A stretch of 64,000 nt of DNA from Halomonas sp. NO4 (GCF_010994375.1 NZ_WHMA01000002.1:62001-126000); one strand, 5' to 3'; positions 12,101 to 20,088 are shown, counted from the first letter of the stretch. Numbers and translations: made by a program. Notes: generated from the letters alone by a model not told the origin.

Positions 12101-12814
12101 GACAAGTTCTTCACCGTGTTTCGCGACCTCAACCGGCGCATCAGCGCCCAGAGCCGGCGGCTCTCCGACGAGGTGGCCGACGACCTGCGCCTGGAGGGCA
12201 TCGGCCGCGCCGAGGTGAAGATCCAGTCGACCATCGACGAGCTGGGCTTCTGGGAGCCGCTCAAGCGCTTTGCCCAGTGCTACCGCGAGTGGCGCGAATC
12301 CGGTCAGCCGCTGCCCGGCGACGACTATCTCGACGCCCTGGCCGACGTGGTGGAGCTGTTGCGCAGCGACCAGCAGTACAGCTTCGAGAGCCTGCTGCGC
12401 CTGGAACTGCACCTCAACGAGGGCGGCACCGACCTGGTGATTCGCAACGACCGCCAGCTGCTGGAGTCCTCCAGCCACGGCATGGCCTACCTGATCCTGT
12501 GCAAGTTCCTGCTCGCCTTCACCCGGCTGCTGCGTGGCCAGGCAGAGGTCGCCATCCACTGGCCCATCGACGAGATCGGCACCCTGGCCTACCACAACGT
12601 CGAGAAGCTGTTCGATGCCTGCGACAACAACCGCATCCATATCGTCGGTGCCTTCCCCAACCCGGAGTCGGACGTGCTGCTGCTGTTCCACAACCGCTAC
12701 CTGATCGACCGCGACGAGGCCGACCCTGGCAAGCGTCGTCTCAAGCGTATCGAACCTCGCCTCAGCCGCCTGGCGCAGCGCCTGCAGGCCCGTGCCGAGG
12801 AGGCTGCCTCATGA
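9149..12814 (+). CDS. SMC-like ATPase, MukB/MksB/JetC type (Wadjet-like operon)
   Basis: 1221-aa SMC-family ATPase and the first gene of a four-gene operon. Walker A GTNASGKTT is at residues 30-38. Two long heptad-rich coiled coils (about 230-530 and 610-1040) flank a small hinge at about 536-600 (GSLRQFL, PGWEQSLGKVIAPELL, LYGLALDL). The C-terminal head has signature ESSSHGMAYL near 1105 and Walker B WPIDEIGTL near 1137. By family knowledge such proteins form a dimeric loop-extruding motor with a kleisin and a KITE subunit; in Wadjet they recognise small circular DNA. Start ATG 9149 is chosen for AAGGA 6 nt upstream rather than ATG 9125. The stop overlaps the next gene by 4 nt (ATGA). Confidence 0.92.
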   Translation: MAHLLRIVMIHGHLEGVVELSVDGHTNICGTNASGKTTLQRLVPVFYGELPNRVVPKTRLKFDAFYLPHRNSYLVYEYRREEGDVCQAVLTRKSEGGVEYRFVGAPYSPEDYLVASEAGVSALDYAQWANGLRRQGVTVSPKLGATSEYRSVIQNDFTQHHGNSREGLRLRQVAARFSLVRPGQRIRHMEKLVSAVHAKEGKMDTLKTMLAAIFEEDGVELPVTRIRNTKAREWIARMRQSMRLEPLQQSLTRLESLDREIADLEAALWQLRPQLEADRHRAERSRTDLEAQIKSRQRDFQAREQAYQETRDALNDRVSELDSELDKTRDDLDDLQRRFEEYEAADMPGLEQDLKALPQWREQQQQLRDHLDLMEQAFKESKARLEARLVELGDLLEQRRDEIQALIDALGEEKEACREQQREAESRLDADYQARRQSLDDDYRSRLEQGTARLSELKAQLSHSAQTPEEAREAEQVQARLDQAQSEQSAAAATLESVRGELDERKQEREAADRELELARAQRSRAEAHRDALLLQRDPAQGSLRQFLRHHRPGWEQSLGKVIAPELLERRDLAPQFNDAASDDLYGLALDLAAIALPDYAQDEVSLLAEIEAAEESLNAAQAAVQAAEKALKVRHERVQEASARLDRARSASRRAAEEVEYALQARRQCQERQAAAQKARQSARREALEEQEAVQQALRDEQHQALEALAETHRAQRLELTADHQGRLSSFEQQIAQHRRQLAELKEENRRQREELQAAFDRELAEQGVDTLRLGETRSRLEALGKRIRQTADRQDELREYRHFMRVEWGERKPRLVEKEAELARERQAAEREREQHKADFRAASSEHQAAIGELKGRRDAEQALVETLAPLLDKLESLVLEPAPEPLGEAPGDADERIERARQALADHARGLDELRRGCEKIEVDLVKGASSDFQDALEAERAKLEDSSPRRLLAVLRDMLQLLEGQQQQLLQEGRNLSDDLDKFFTVFRDLNRRISAQSRRLSDEVADDLRLEGIGRAEVKIQSTIDELGFWEPLKRFAQCYREWRESGQPLPGDDYLDALADVVELLRSDQQYSFESLLRLELHLNEGGTDLVIRNDRQLLESSSHGMAYLILCKFLLAFTRLLRGQAEVAIHWPIDEIGTLAYHNVEKLFDACDNNRIHIVGAFPNPESDVLLLFHNRYLIDRDEADPGKRRLKRIEPRLSRLAQRLQARAEEAAS

Positions 12815-13452
12815 TCGAGCGCTCAATGATCGAACAGGGCCCCCTGCTGGAACGCCTGCTAGCCGGCGAGTTCATCTGTGCCATCAGCGACGAGACCGCC
12901 TTCCGTCGCCTGCAGGACGACGAGACCCGCGAGCAGCTCGACGCCTACCTGCGCCCGCTCAACCGTCGCCTGGCGACCAACGACGAAGGCAGCGTCTACT
13001 TCCTGGCCTGGCGTCAGCTCGACGAGGCTGCCCGCGAGCAGCTCTCGCGCCAGCTGGCGGACACCGTCAATAGCCTGCTGCCGCTGCTGGAGTGGCTGCA
13101 GCTGGTGCAGGAGACCCTGGGACGCGACGGCCTGGCCGCCCCCGGCGACGTGCTCAAGCCCGCCGACTTCAGCTCGCGCTGCGAGGACAACCAGGGGCTG
13201 CGCGAGCGCCTGGAACGCCTGGCCACCGACCCCTTCTTCGGCTCCCAGAGCGACCAGCTCGACGCCCAGATCAAGCAGGTCTTCAAGCGCTTGAAGGAGC
13301 ACGGCTACCTGATGCAGCCCCATGCCGATCGGCAGTACTTCGTGGTCACCGCCAAGATCGACTACCTCGTCGACCTGGCGCGCTTCATCCGCGACGAGGA
13401 GAATCTGCCCGTCGACGAGGCGGTTCCCAGCAGCCAGGAGAGTCTGCTGTGA
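12811..13452 (+). CDS. MukE/MksE/JetB-like subunit of SMC complex
   Basis: 213-aa soluble protein translated in tight coupling with the ATPase upstream (ATGA overlap; GAGGAGG ends 7 nt before the start). Size, position between the ATPase and the kleisin-like gene, and the pattern of a winged-helix KITE protein (RRLATNDEGSVYFLAW, then DQLDAQIKQVFKRLKEHGYL followed by QYFVVTAKIDYL) fit MukE/MksE/JetB. In such complexes this subunit sits on the kleisin and helps gate DNA. The assignment is by size, context and weak pattern, not by an invariant motif. Its stop overlaps the next start by 4 nt (GTGA). Confidence 0.8.
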   Translation: MIERSMIEQGPLLERLLAGEFICAISDETAFRRLQDDETREQLDAYLRPLNRRLATNDEGSVYFLAWRQLDEAAREQLSRQLADTVNSLLPLLEWLQLVQETLGRDGLAAPGDVLKPADFSSRCEDNQGLRERLERLATDPFFGSQSDQLDAQIKQVFKRLKEHGYLMQPHADRQYFVVTAKIDYLVDLARFIRDEENLPVDEAVPSSQESLL

Positions 13453-14693
13453 GCGGTGACGCCCATGTCCTGGAGAGCCGCCTGATCGGCACCGGTGTCG
13501 AGCGCCTGGCACTGCTCGGCAAGCACGCCGAGGCCCTGATGGCCGGCTATGCCCGCGACGAGGTGCCCCTGGAGGGGCTGAGCACCACCGCGCTGAACCG
13601 GCTGTTGGCGGCGCGCATCCTGTGGCGGCCCGATGAACAGGGTGGCGTCAAGCTCGCCCCCAAGGTGCGCGAGCTGATCGCCGAGATGCTCGCCGACGAG
13701 ACCCGCCGCCATGTGAATGCCGACGTCGCCGAGACCCTGGAGCTCCTGCGTAGCCTGGTACAGAGCTACCGCGAGGCGCGCGATGCCGGCGAGTACTGGC
13801 GTCAGGAGCAGCAACTGTTGCGCCTGCGTCAGGAGGTGGACGATCTCAACGGCCGCTTCGCCGATGCCATCGACAGCCTGTGGCGACGTCTCAACAGCGA
13901 CTTCGGTTTCGTCAGCCGCCTGGGCGACAAGATCCGCGAGAACGAGCGCGCCCAGAAGCAGATCGTGCGCCTGCTCGACGGCCTGGCGCTGATCGACTTC
14001 GACGAGCTGATCGAGTTGGTGGGCAGCGACGGTGCCCTGCGCAAGCTGCTGGTCAGCGGGCTTCAGCACCAGCTCACCCAGCACTACACCAGCCTGCGCG
14101 AGGTGCAGCGGCGGATGATCGAACTGCTGGCGCGCTTCCGCCAGCAGCAGTCGCGCAGCCGTCTGGTAGCCGGGATGGCCGCCTTCCTGCGCGAGCATCC
14201 CGATTTCGTGCCCGGCAACTACGCCCGGCGCAGCGAGGTGCCGGCGCTGGTCAACCGCGCCGCGCCGGTGATTGCCGCGGGTGCCGTGGCCCTGGATCAC
14301 GCCCCCGACGCCCGCGTGCTCACCGAGCTGCTTCACCACTTGCCCAGGCCCGCTCAGCGTCCCGAGCCCGTCACCGCCGCCGGTGCCGCCGCACTGCACG
14401 AGGATACCCTGGTGGCCGCTCGCCAGCAGGCGCTGAAGGAGGACGTGGAGCGCTTCTACCTGACGGTGGTGGACCGCGGCGGCGAGTCGGTGAGTGCGCT
14501 GGCGTACCTGCAGGAGGGCGAGCTTGAGTGGGGCGAGGAGATATGGCTCTTCCAGGTGATCGCCGAGTACCAGGGCCTACCGAGAGGCGAGCAGCGTGCT
14601 TTCCGACTGCGCCAGCAGGAGACCCAGGCGAGCCCCTTCAACCACCTGCGGCTGATCCACGACGTCAGCCTCGAGCTGCAGGCGGAGCCATGA
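13449..14693 (+). CDS. MukF/MksF/JetA-like kleisin subunit
   Basis: 414-aa, largely helical protein, third gene of the operon. The N-terminal 80 residues look like a winged helix (LEGLSTTALNRLLAARIL, KLAPKVRELIAEML). A long helical region with heptad character follows (about 90-250, e.g. WRQEQQLLRLRQEVDDLN). The C-terminal part (from about 330) could be the second winged helix that contacts the SMC head. That layout and length resemble MukF and JetA. Start is GTG 13449 with AGGAG 7 nt upstream, overlapping the previous stop as GTGA; the stop overlaps the next gene as ATGA. Function by context: the kleisin that bridges the two ATPase heads. Confidence 0.8.
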   Translation: MSGDAHVLESRLIGTGVERLALLGKHAEALMAGYARDEVPLEGLSTTALNRLLAARILWRPDEQGGVKLAPKVRELIAEMLADETRRHVNADVAETLELLRSLVQSYREARDAGEYWRQEQQLLRLRQEVDDLNGRFADAIDSLWRRLNSDFGFVSRLGDKIRENERAQKQIVRLLDGLALIDFDELIELVGSDGALRKLLVSGLQHQLTQHYTSLREVQRRMIELLARFRQQQSRSRLVAGMAAFLREHPDFVPGNYARRSEVPALVNRAAPVIAAGAVALDHAPDARVLTELLHHLPRPAQRPEPVTAAGAAALHEDTLVAARQQALKEDVERFYLTVVDRGGESVSALAYLQEGELEWGEEIWLFQVIAEYQGLPRGEQRAFRLRQQETQASPFNHLRLIHDVSLELQAEP

Positions 14694-15562
14694 GTCTCTC
14701 GCCGCGCGCGCGAAACCTGCTTCGCGATGTCGCCCAATCGCTGCGGCGCGAGCCTCGCATAGAGAAGCGTCGCACCCCGGTGGTGGGGGAGGTCGTCGCC
14801 TGGTGTGCGGCGCACGATATCGAACTGGGCGCATGCTTGACCCACGCCCGGCTGCGTTTCGATCGGGACCTGCTGGCCCAGGTCGACGACACCCTGGCCG
14901 CCCTGGGGGAGCCAGGCATCAGCATCGAACTGCGCGGCCTGACCAGCGCCGAGCAGGCCCGTCATGGCACCCGCGAGGAGAAGAGCGTGCGTGAGTCGCC
15001 GCGCGAGCACCGGGTGCTGGCCAGCCTGCCTGCTGGTGCGCCCCGGACTGGCATCGCGGCACGCGCCCGCGACGTTCTCGATATCGACTGGCGCGATATC
15101 AGCCTGGAGACCTTCGATGTGCTGGTGCAGGTCGAGAACCTAGACAGTTTCTACGCCTTCGAGCCGGGGATTCCCGCCTTGAGCCACTGGCCCTGCCCCT
15201 TGGTGGCGTATCGCGGCGACAAGCACTATGGCGGCGGTTCCGCCAAGCTGGCCGAGGCGTGGGCGGCGACGGGGAAACCGCAGGTCTATGCGGGGGATTT
15301 CGATGCCGAAGGGGTGCGTATCGCCCTCGGCAGCCAGGCGACGCACCTGCTCCTGCCGCCGTTGGAGTGGCTGCAAGCGCACGCCACCGCCGGTCACTTG
15401 CCGGCCGGGCAGATGAACGCCCAGGCCGTGCTGCGCCGCTGCTTTGCCGCCCGGCCTGCTGGCCACCCCCTGCCGGCCTACCTGTCGATCCTGGTGGAAG
15501 AGCAGCGCGGCTTGAAGCAGCAGTGGTTTGACCATGACCTGATCCTGGTGCCGCTCGGCTGA
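14690..15562 (+). CDS. JetD/MksG-like Toprim nuclease subunit
   Basis: 290-aa last gene of the SMC operon. The N-terminal half has a winged-helix-like segment. The C-terminal half carries the Toprim signature of topoisomerase-VI-A-like JetD proteins: glutamate in VQVENLDSFYAF near residue 148 and the acidic pair in YAGDFDAEGVRIA near 202. In Wadjet systems this subunit cuts the DNA that the SMC motor has extruded. Both Toprim elements look intact, so the nuclease is predicted active. It is shorter than the JetD proteins I recall (about 380 aa), mostly at the N-terminus. ATG 14690 overlaps the kleisin stop. No terminator is obvious between its stop and the next gene. Confidence 0.85.
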   Translation: MSLSPRARNLLRDVAQSLRREPRIEKRRTPVVGEVVAWCAAHDIELGACLTHARLRFDRDLLAQVDDTLAALGEPGISIELRGLTSAEQARHGTREEKSVRESPREHRVLASLPAGAPRTGIAARARDVLDIDWRDISLETFDVLVQVENLDSFYAFEPGIPALSHWPCPLVAYRGDKHYGGGSAKLAEAWAATGKPQVYAGDFDAEGVRIALGSQATHLLLPPLEWLQAHATAGHLPAGQMNAQAVLRRCFAARPAGHPLPAYLSILVEEQRGLKQQWFDHDLILVPLG

Positions 15563-15606
15563 GAGCCGGGCTTACACCCTTTTCCATGCTGCAAGGAGGA
15601 TTTCTC

Positions 15607-15915
15607 ATGCACGTCATCATCGATCTCTGCGTGGTGCCGTTGGGCGGCAGCGTCTCGGTTTCCGAGGAGATCGCCGCCTGCCAGCGGGTGATCAAGGCGT
15701 CCGGTCTCGCGCACCAGATGCACGCCTACGGCACCAACATCGAAGGCCCTTGGGACGAGGTCATGGCGGTGGTGAAGCGCTGCCACGAGGTGGTGCACGA
15801 CATGGGCGCGCCGCGCATCACCACCACCCTCAAGCTGGGCACGCGGACCGACCGGGAGCAGTCCATGGCCGACAAGGTAGAAAGCGTGGAGGAGAAGCTG
15901 CGCAACCGGTCGTGA
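15607..15915 (+). CDS. MTH1187-family thiamine-binding protein
   Basis: 102-aa cytoplasmic protein of the MTH1187/YkoF-type thiamine-binding fold. The family pattern is visible throughout: VPLGGSVSVSEEIAACQRVI, HAYGTNIEGPWDEVMAVVKRCHEVVH and a C-terminal KLGTRTDREQSM. Members bind thiamine or related ligands as small oligomers; no enzyme activity is known to me. ATG 15607 is chosen since AAGGAGG sits 7 nt upstream. It lies 44 nt after the Toprim gene and could be co-transcribed with it, but its core function is unrelated as far as can be seen. Confidence 0.88.
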   Translation: MHVIIDLCVVPLGGSVSVSEEIAACQRVIKASGLAHQMHAYGTNIEGPWDEVMAVVKRCHEVVHDMGAPRITTTLKLGTRTDREQSMADKVESVEEKLRNRS

Positions 15916-15955
15916 CCAGCGAATCCCTCGCGAGTGGCAAGCTGTCTTGCTTGGG

Positions 15956-15973
15956 TGTCAATATTTCGTTACG
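15956..15973. promoter_or_regulatory. TyrR/PhhR-like box 1 (weak)
   Basis: TGTCAA-N6-GTTACG matches 9 of 12 positions of the TyrR box TGTAAA-N6-TTTACA and keeps the key G and C 14 nt apart. It lies 227 nt upstream of hppD and 72 bp from a better box. Tentative. Confidence 0.35.
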
Positions 15974-16027
15974 CCTTGTCAGGGTTTTTCGCCACACCGG
16001 CAGGCGGTAAGCAAGCGCGGCGCACGG

Positions 16028-16045
16028 TGTCACGATTTCTTTACA
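16028..16045. promoter_or_regulatory. TyrR/PhhR-like box 2
   Basis: TGTCAC-N6-TTTACA matches 10 of 12 positions of the TyrR box, with the invariant G/C pair correctly spaced. It is 155 nt upstream of hppD. Regulation of hpd by the TyrR homologue PhhR is established in Pseudomonas, which fits a tyrosine- or phenylalanine-responsive hppD promoter here. The rest of the 284-bp gap shows no gene. Confidence 0.5.
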
Positions 16046-16199
16046 ATAAGGCTGCCCAATGCGGTGTCTGGCGGGTCGGATTACCACCAGGCAGGCATTC
16101 CGGTCGAGGCGGGGCCGGCACTAGTCTGGGGGCAAATCGACGCCGTCGCGGCGGCGTCGTCAGCCAGCGTTTCACAACAACAGACCCCTGGAGGCATTC

Positions 16200-17306
16200 A
16201 TGAACGCGCCCGCCATCAAAGACAGCGTGCAGCCCATCACCCGCGACAACCCCATCGGCACCGATGGCTTCGAGTTCGTCGAGTACAGCGCGCCCACCGC
16301 TGAGGGCATCGAGGAACTGCGTGCGCTCTTCCAGCGTATGGGTTTCACCGAGACCCGTCGGCACCGCTCCAAGCAGGTCACGTTGTTCCAGCAGGAGAAC
16401 GTCAACTTCGTGCTCAATGCCGAGCCCGACAGTCACGCCGCCGAGTTCGCCCGTGTCCACGGTCCCAGCGCCTGCGCCATGGCCTGGAAGGTGGCCGACG
16501 CCCGGCAGGCCTTCGACTACGCCGTGGCCCACGGCGCCGAGCCGGTGGACAACCCGGTCGGCCCCGGCGAGGTGGGCATCCCGGCGGTGCGGGGCATCGG
16601 TGGCTCGCTGCTCTACTTTGTCGACGAGCAGGTCGACGACGCCGGCCGTACCATCTACGACATCGACTTCGAGGCGATTCCTGGCCGTTCGCCCCGCGAC
16701 AACAGCGTGGGCCTCAAGGTGCTCGACCACTTGACCCACAACGTCGACCGCGGCCGCATGGATCCCTGGGCGGATTTCTACACCGAGATCGCCAACTTCC
16801 GCGAGAATCGCTACTTCGACATCAAGGGCAAGAAGACCGGCCTGCATTCCCGCGCCATGACCGCGCCCTGCGGCAAGATGCACATCCCGATCAACGAGTC
16901 CGCGGACGATACCTCGCAGATCGCCGAATTCCTGCGTGAGTACAACGGCGAGGGCATCCAGCACCTGGCCATGGCCACCGACGATATCTACGCGACGGTG
17001 CGGGCGCTGCGGGCCAACGGCGTGACCTTCCTCTCCACCCCGGACACCTACTACGAGAAGGTGAACCAGCGGGTGCCCAACCACGCAGAGAACGTCGAGG
17101 ACTTGCGCGAGCTCAGCCTGCTCATCGACGGCGGCCCGGACGAGGGCGTGCTGCTGCAGATCTTCACCGAGACGGTGATCGGCCCGATCTTCTTCGAGAT
17201 CATCCAGCGCAAGGGCAACGACGGCTTCGGCGAGGGCAACTTCAAGGCGCTGTTCGAATCGATCGAGGAGGATCAGATTCGCCGCGGCGTCCTCAAGGAC
17301 GACTGA
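16200..17306 (+). CDS. hppD: 4-hydroxyphenylpyruvate dioxygenase
   Basis: Converts 4-hydroxyphenylpyruvate to homogentisate in tyrosine breakdown (368 aa, cytoplasmic). Two vicinal-oxygen-chelate domains are present; the C-terminal one carries the three iron ligands: His in LDHLTHNV near 176, His in GIQHLAMATDD near 255 and Glu in ALFESIEEDQ near 353. Other family blocks are seen (GFEFVEY, NRYFDIKGKKTGLHSRAM, LLQIFTETVIGPIFFEIIQRKG with 5 residues of the block at each end conserved). GGAGG lies 6 nt before the ATG. No homogentisate dioxygenase follows, so the rest of the pathway is elsewhere. Confidence 0.97.
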   Translation: MNAPAIKDSVQPITRDNPIGTDGFEFVEYSAPTAEGIEELRALFQRMGFTETRRHRSKQVTLFQQENVNFVLNAEPDSHAAEFARVHGPSACAMAWKVADARQAFDYAVAHGAEPVDNPVGPGEVGIPAVRGIGGSLLYFVDEQVDDAGRTIYDIDFEAIPGRSPRDNSVGLKVLDHLTHNVDRGRMDPWADFYTEIANFRENRYFDIKGKKTGLHSRAMTAPCGKMHIPINESADDTSQIAEFLREYNGEGIQHLAMATDDIYATVRALRANGVTFLSTPDTYYEKVNQRVPNHAENVEDLRELSLLIDGGPDEGVLLQIFTETVIGPIFFEIIQRKGNDGFGEGNFKALFESIEEDQIRRGVLKDD

Positions 17307-17313
17307 GCGTATC

Positions 17314-17339
17314 GCCCCCGCTTCTCGGCGGGGGCTTTT
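17314..17339 (+). terminator. intrinsic terminator after hppD
   Basis: Perfect 8-bp stem GCCCCCGC/GCGGGGGC with a 6-nt loop followed by TTTT, starting 7 nt after the hppD stop. Confidence 0.9.
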
Positions 17340-17459
17340 GTCCACCGTCAGGATGCATCACTGATTAGGTGGTAAATAATGACAAATACCATTGCAATAC
17401 CCGAATAGAGCCGTGCATATTGCTGCATCGGCACATAACAACGATTCCCTGGTGACGTA

Positions 17460-18920
17460 ATGACGACTCCCCAACAACCTCGCGCCCAGTGGCTCGGCCG
17501 CTGGGGCTTCGTGCTGGCGGCCACCGGCTCCGCCGTCGGCCTGGGCAATATCTGGAAGTTCCCCTATATCACCGGCGAGCACGGCGGTGGCGCCTTCGTA
17601 CTGATCTACCTGGCGTGCATCCTGGCGGTGGGCGTGCCGGTGATGATGACCGAGATCGCCTTTGGCCGGCGTGGCCGCGGCAGCCCCATCGACGCAGTGC
17701 GCCGGGTGGTCACCGAATCGGGGCGTTCCTCGCTCTGGTCGCTGCTGGGCTGGATGGCGATGCTCGCTGGCTTCATGATCCTGTCGTTCTACGTGGTGGT
17801 GGCCGGCTGGTCCTTCGCCTACCTGTGGAAGGCCGTGAGCGGCGGGCTGGCCGGCGCCAGCGTCGACGACATGGCGGCCATCTTCGCCGCCAACAACGCG
17901 AACCCGCTGAATCTGGGCTTCTGGAGCACCCTGGTGACGCTGGCCACCATGCTGATCGTCGGCAAGGGGGTGCAGGCCGGCATCGAGAAGAGCGTGCGCT
18001 GGATGATGCCGGGCCTGGTGGTCATGCTGGTGATCCTGATCGGCTATGGGATGTTCTCCGGCGGTTTCATCGACGCACTGCGCTTTTTGTTCGTCTTCGA
18101 TGCAGGGAGCCTCTCCAGCGACGGCATGCTCGCCGCCCTTGGCCACGCCTTCTTCACTCTGTCGCTGGCCTCGGGGGCGATCCTCACCTACGGCAGCTAC
18201 CTGCCGGCGCGGGCGTCGATCGCCCGTACCACCGTCACGGTGGCCATCGCCGATACCCTGGTGGCGCTGATGGCGGGGCTGGCCATCTTCCCGGTGATCT
18301 TCGCCAATGGCATGAGCCCTGAAGGGGGCCCGGGGCTGCTCTTCATGAGCTTGCCGCTGGCCTTCCAGGCGATGCCGCTGGGCGGGCTCTTCGCCATCCT
18401 CTTCTTCGTCATGCTCTCCATGGCGGCGCTCACCTCGGCGATCTCCATGGTCGAGGCCACCGTCTCCTGGCTGGTCGACAACAAGGCCGTCTCGCGGCGC
18501 ACCGCGGCCTGGGGCACCGGTATCGTGCTGTGGCTGGTGAGCACCCTGGCGATGCTCTCGTTCAACGTCGGTGCCGACTGGACGCTCGCCGGCCGCCACT
18601 TCTTCGACTGGCTCGACTACCTCACCTCGCGCTGGATGATGCCGCTGGGCGGGCTGGGCATGGTGCTGCTGGCCGGTTTCGTGCTCAACAGCGCGACCTT
18701 CCGCGACGAGCTGGGCCTCTCGCCGCGCTGGCACGCGCTGTGGCTCTTCATGGTGCGCTACGTGAGCCCGCTCGGCATCCTGGTGATCTTCGTCGATGCG
18801 CTGGGCATCGCCCGCATCGAGTTCGGCGCCCACTGGCCGTGGCTCGCGGCGGTGCTGGTAGCGATCAGCGTGATCGGTGAACTGGCGAGCCCCAGGCTGC
18901 GTCGCACCCTGGCCGGTTGA
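17460..18920 (+). CDS. sodium-dependent transporter, NSS/SNF family
   Basis: 486-aa inner-membrane symporter of the neurotransmitter:sodium symporter family, with about 11-12 hydrophobic segments. The first helix has the diagnostic sodium/substrate motif GSAVGLGNIWKFPY (residues about 22-35) followed by GGGAFVLIYL. Helix 6 region (LSLASGAILTYGSYLP) and helix 8 region (SAISMVEATVSWLVD) also fit bacterial members such as LeuT and TnaT. Substrate is probably an amino acid but cannot be read from the sequence. It lies downstream of hppD behind a terminator and has its own AT-richer upstream region; GGTGA precedes the ATG. Confidence 0.92.
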   Translation: MTTPQQPRAQWLGRWGFVLAATGSAVGLGNIWKFPYITGEHGGGAFVLIYLACILAVGVPVMMTEIAFGRRGRGSPIDAVRRVVTESGRSSLWSLLGWMAMLAGFMILSFYVVVAGWSFAYLWKAVSGGLAGASVDDMAAIFAANNANPLNLGFWSTLVTLATMLIVGKGVQAGIEKSVRWMMPGLVVMLVILIGYGMFSGGFIDALRFLFVFDAGSLSSDGMLAALGHAFFTLSLASGAILTYGSYLPARASIARTTVTVAIADTLVALMAGLAIFPVIFANGMSPEGGPGLLFMSLPLAFQAMPLGGLFAILFFVMLSMAALTSAISMVEATVSWLVDNKAVSRRTAAWGTGIVLWLVSTLAMLSFNVGADWTLAGRHFFDWLDYLTSRWMMPLGGLGMVLLAGFVLNSATFRDELGLSPRWHALWLFMVRYVSPLGILVIFVDALGIARIEFGAHWPWLAAVLVAISVIGELASPRLRRTLAG

Positions 18921-18941
18921 TGCGTGCCGCTCTCTGGTCCC

Positions 18942-18977
18942 CCTCGCCCCCGCCCGTGTGCGGGGGCGAGGCCTTTT
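18942..18977 (+). terminator. intrinsic terminator after the NSS transporter
   Basis: Perfect 12-bp stem CCTCGCCCCCGC/GCGGGGGCGAGG with 6-nt loop, then CCTTTT. It separates the transporter from the convergent binding-protein gene. Confidence 0.88.
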
Positions 18978-18999
18978 GGGGCCCGCAAGGGGCACAATA

Positions 19000-20088
19000 T
19001 CAGCGGAATGCCGGTCCCTGGCGCCCGAACTCGCGCTGCCAGCGGCTGAGTAGGGCCTGACGCTTGAGATCGTCGAGGGTGGCGAGCAGGCCCGGCCCCA
19101 GGGCGATGGGGCGCAGGGCGTCGCCCAGCTCGCTACGCAAGGCGGCAGCAGTGCCCGGCCCGTCGAGCACCGGATGGACGGCACCGAGCTCGGTATGCTC
19201 GGCGATCGTGCGCTGGCCGGCCTCGCCGATCAGGTAGTCGAGGAAGAGGGCCGCCGCCTCGGGATGCGGTGCCTGGCGCGGGATGAATGCCAGACGCTGG
19301 GTGACCAGGGCATAGTCCTCGGGCACCACCACGGCCAGCTCGGGGAGGGCGGCCACGGCGTCGCGCACGTAGCTACCTAACAGGTTGTAGCCTACCAGGT
19401 AGCGCCCTTCCGCCAGCCCCTCGAGCATCTCGCCGGTGGTGTCGGCCAGCGCCGCGCGGGCCTGGCCCAGAGCGGCGATCAGGTCCCAGTAGCGCGGCGA
19501 GATGCGCGACTCCTCGATGGCGTAGGTATAGCCCGCCCCGCTGCGTGCCGGGTCGTAGGTGACCACGCGCCCGGCCAGAGCGCGCGGGTGGGTCGCGAGG
19601 TGCTCGAGCAGGTCGCCGTGACTTTCGAGCGCGCCGAAACGCTCGGTGAAGTCGCGGTGCACCACCATGACGATGGGCTCGAAGGTGAAGGCGAAAAGCT
19701 CGTTGCGCCAGCGCGCCCAGGCGGGCCAGGCGCGGGCTGTGTCGCTGTCCAGCGGCTGGGCGTGGCCATCGTTGGCCAGGAGGTACTGCCACGGCATGGC
19801 CGAGGAGAGCACCACGTCGGCGGCGTCGGGTGTTTCCAGGAAGCGCTGATGCAGTTCGAGTGTGGTCAGGTTGCGATAGGTGATGTCGAGATGCGGGTGT
19901 CGACGGTGGAACGCCTCGAGCAGCGGGCGCGCCTGGGGCAGGTCCAGGGCGGCGTGGACGACCAGCGGCTGGAACGGGCCAGCGTCAGGGGCGGCGGGCA
20001 GGTGCAGTGACTCCTCGCCGCTGGCCGCGAGGCTCCACAGGGCGAGGCAGAGTGCGCCGGTCCAGCGCCGCAGGGCGTGCAGGCTCAT
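19000..20088 (-). CDS. periplasmic solute-binding protein in a two-component operon
   Basis: 362-aa periplasmic binding protein of the iron/2-aminoethylphosphonate-type (SBP type 2) group, with a cleavable signal peptide (about 24 residues, ending LAASGEE). Seen: VVHAALDLPQARPLLEAF, DVVLSSAMPWQYLL, GRVVTYDPARSGAGYTYAI and YLVGYNLLGSYV. No ABC permease or ATPase is nearby. Instead it is the last gene of a minus-strand operon with a TctE-type kinase (4-nt ATGA overlap). By analogy with PgtC of Salmonella and other kinase-linked binding proteins, it may present ligand to the kinase sensor domain rather than serve transport. That role is inference. Confidence 0.88.
   Translation of the reverse strand: MSLHALRRWTGALCLALWSLAASGEESLHLPAAPDAGPFQPLVVHAALDLPQARPLLEAFHRRHPHLDITYRNLTTLELHQRFLETPDAADVVLSSAMPWQYLLANDGHAQPLDSDTARAWPAWARWRNELFAFTFEPIVMVVHRDFTERFGALESHGDLLEHLATHPRALAGRVVTYDPARSGAGYTYAIEESRISPRYWDLIAALGQARAALADTTGEMLEGLAEGRYLVGYNLLGSYVRDAVAALPELAVVVPEDYALVTQRLAFIPRQAPHPEAAALFLDYLIGEAGQRTIAEHTELGAVHPVLDGPGTAAALRSELGDALRPIALGPGLLATLDDLKRQALLSRWQREFGRQGPAFR

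Noticed and set aside
17358..19184. 608-codon open frame on the minus strand over the NSS transporter
   Set aside because: Low-complexity antisense translation and a plain transporter on the other strand.
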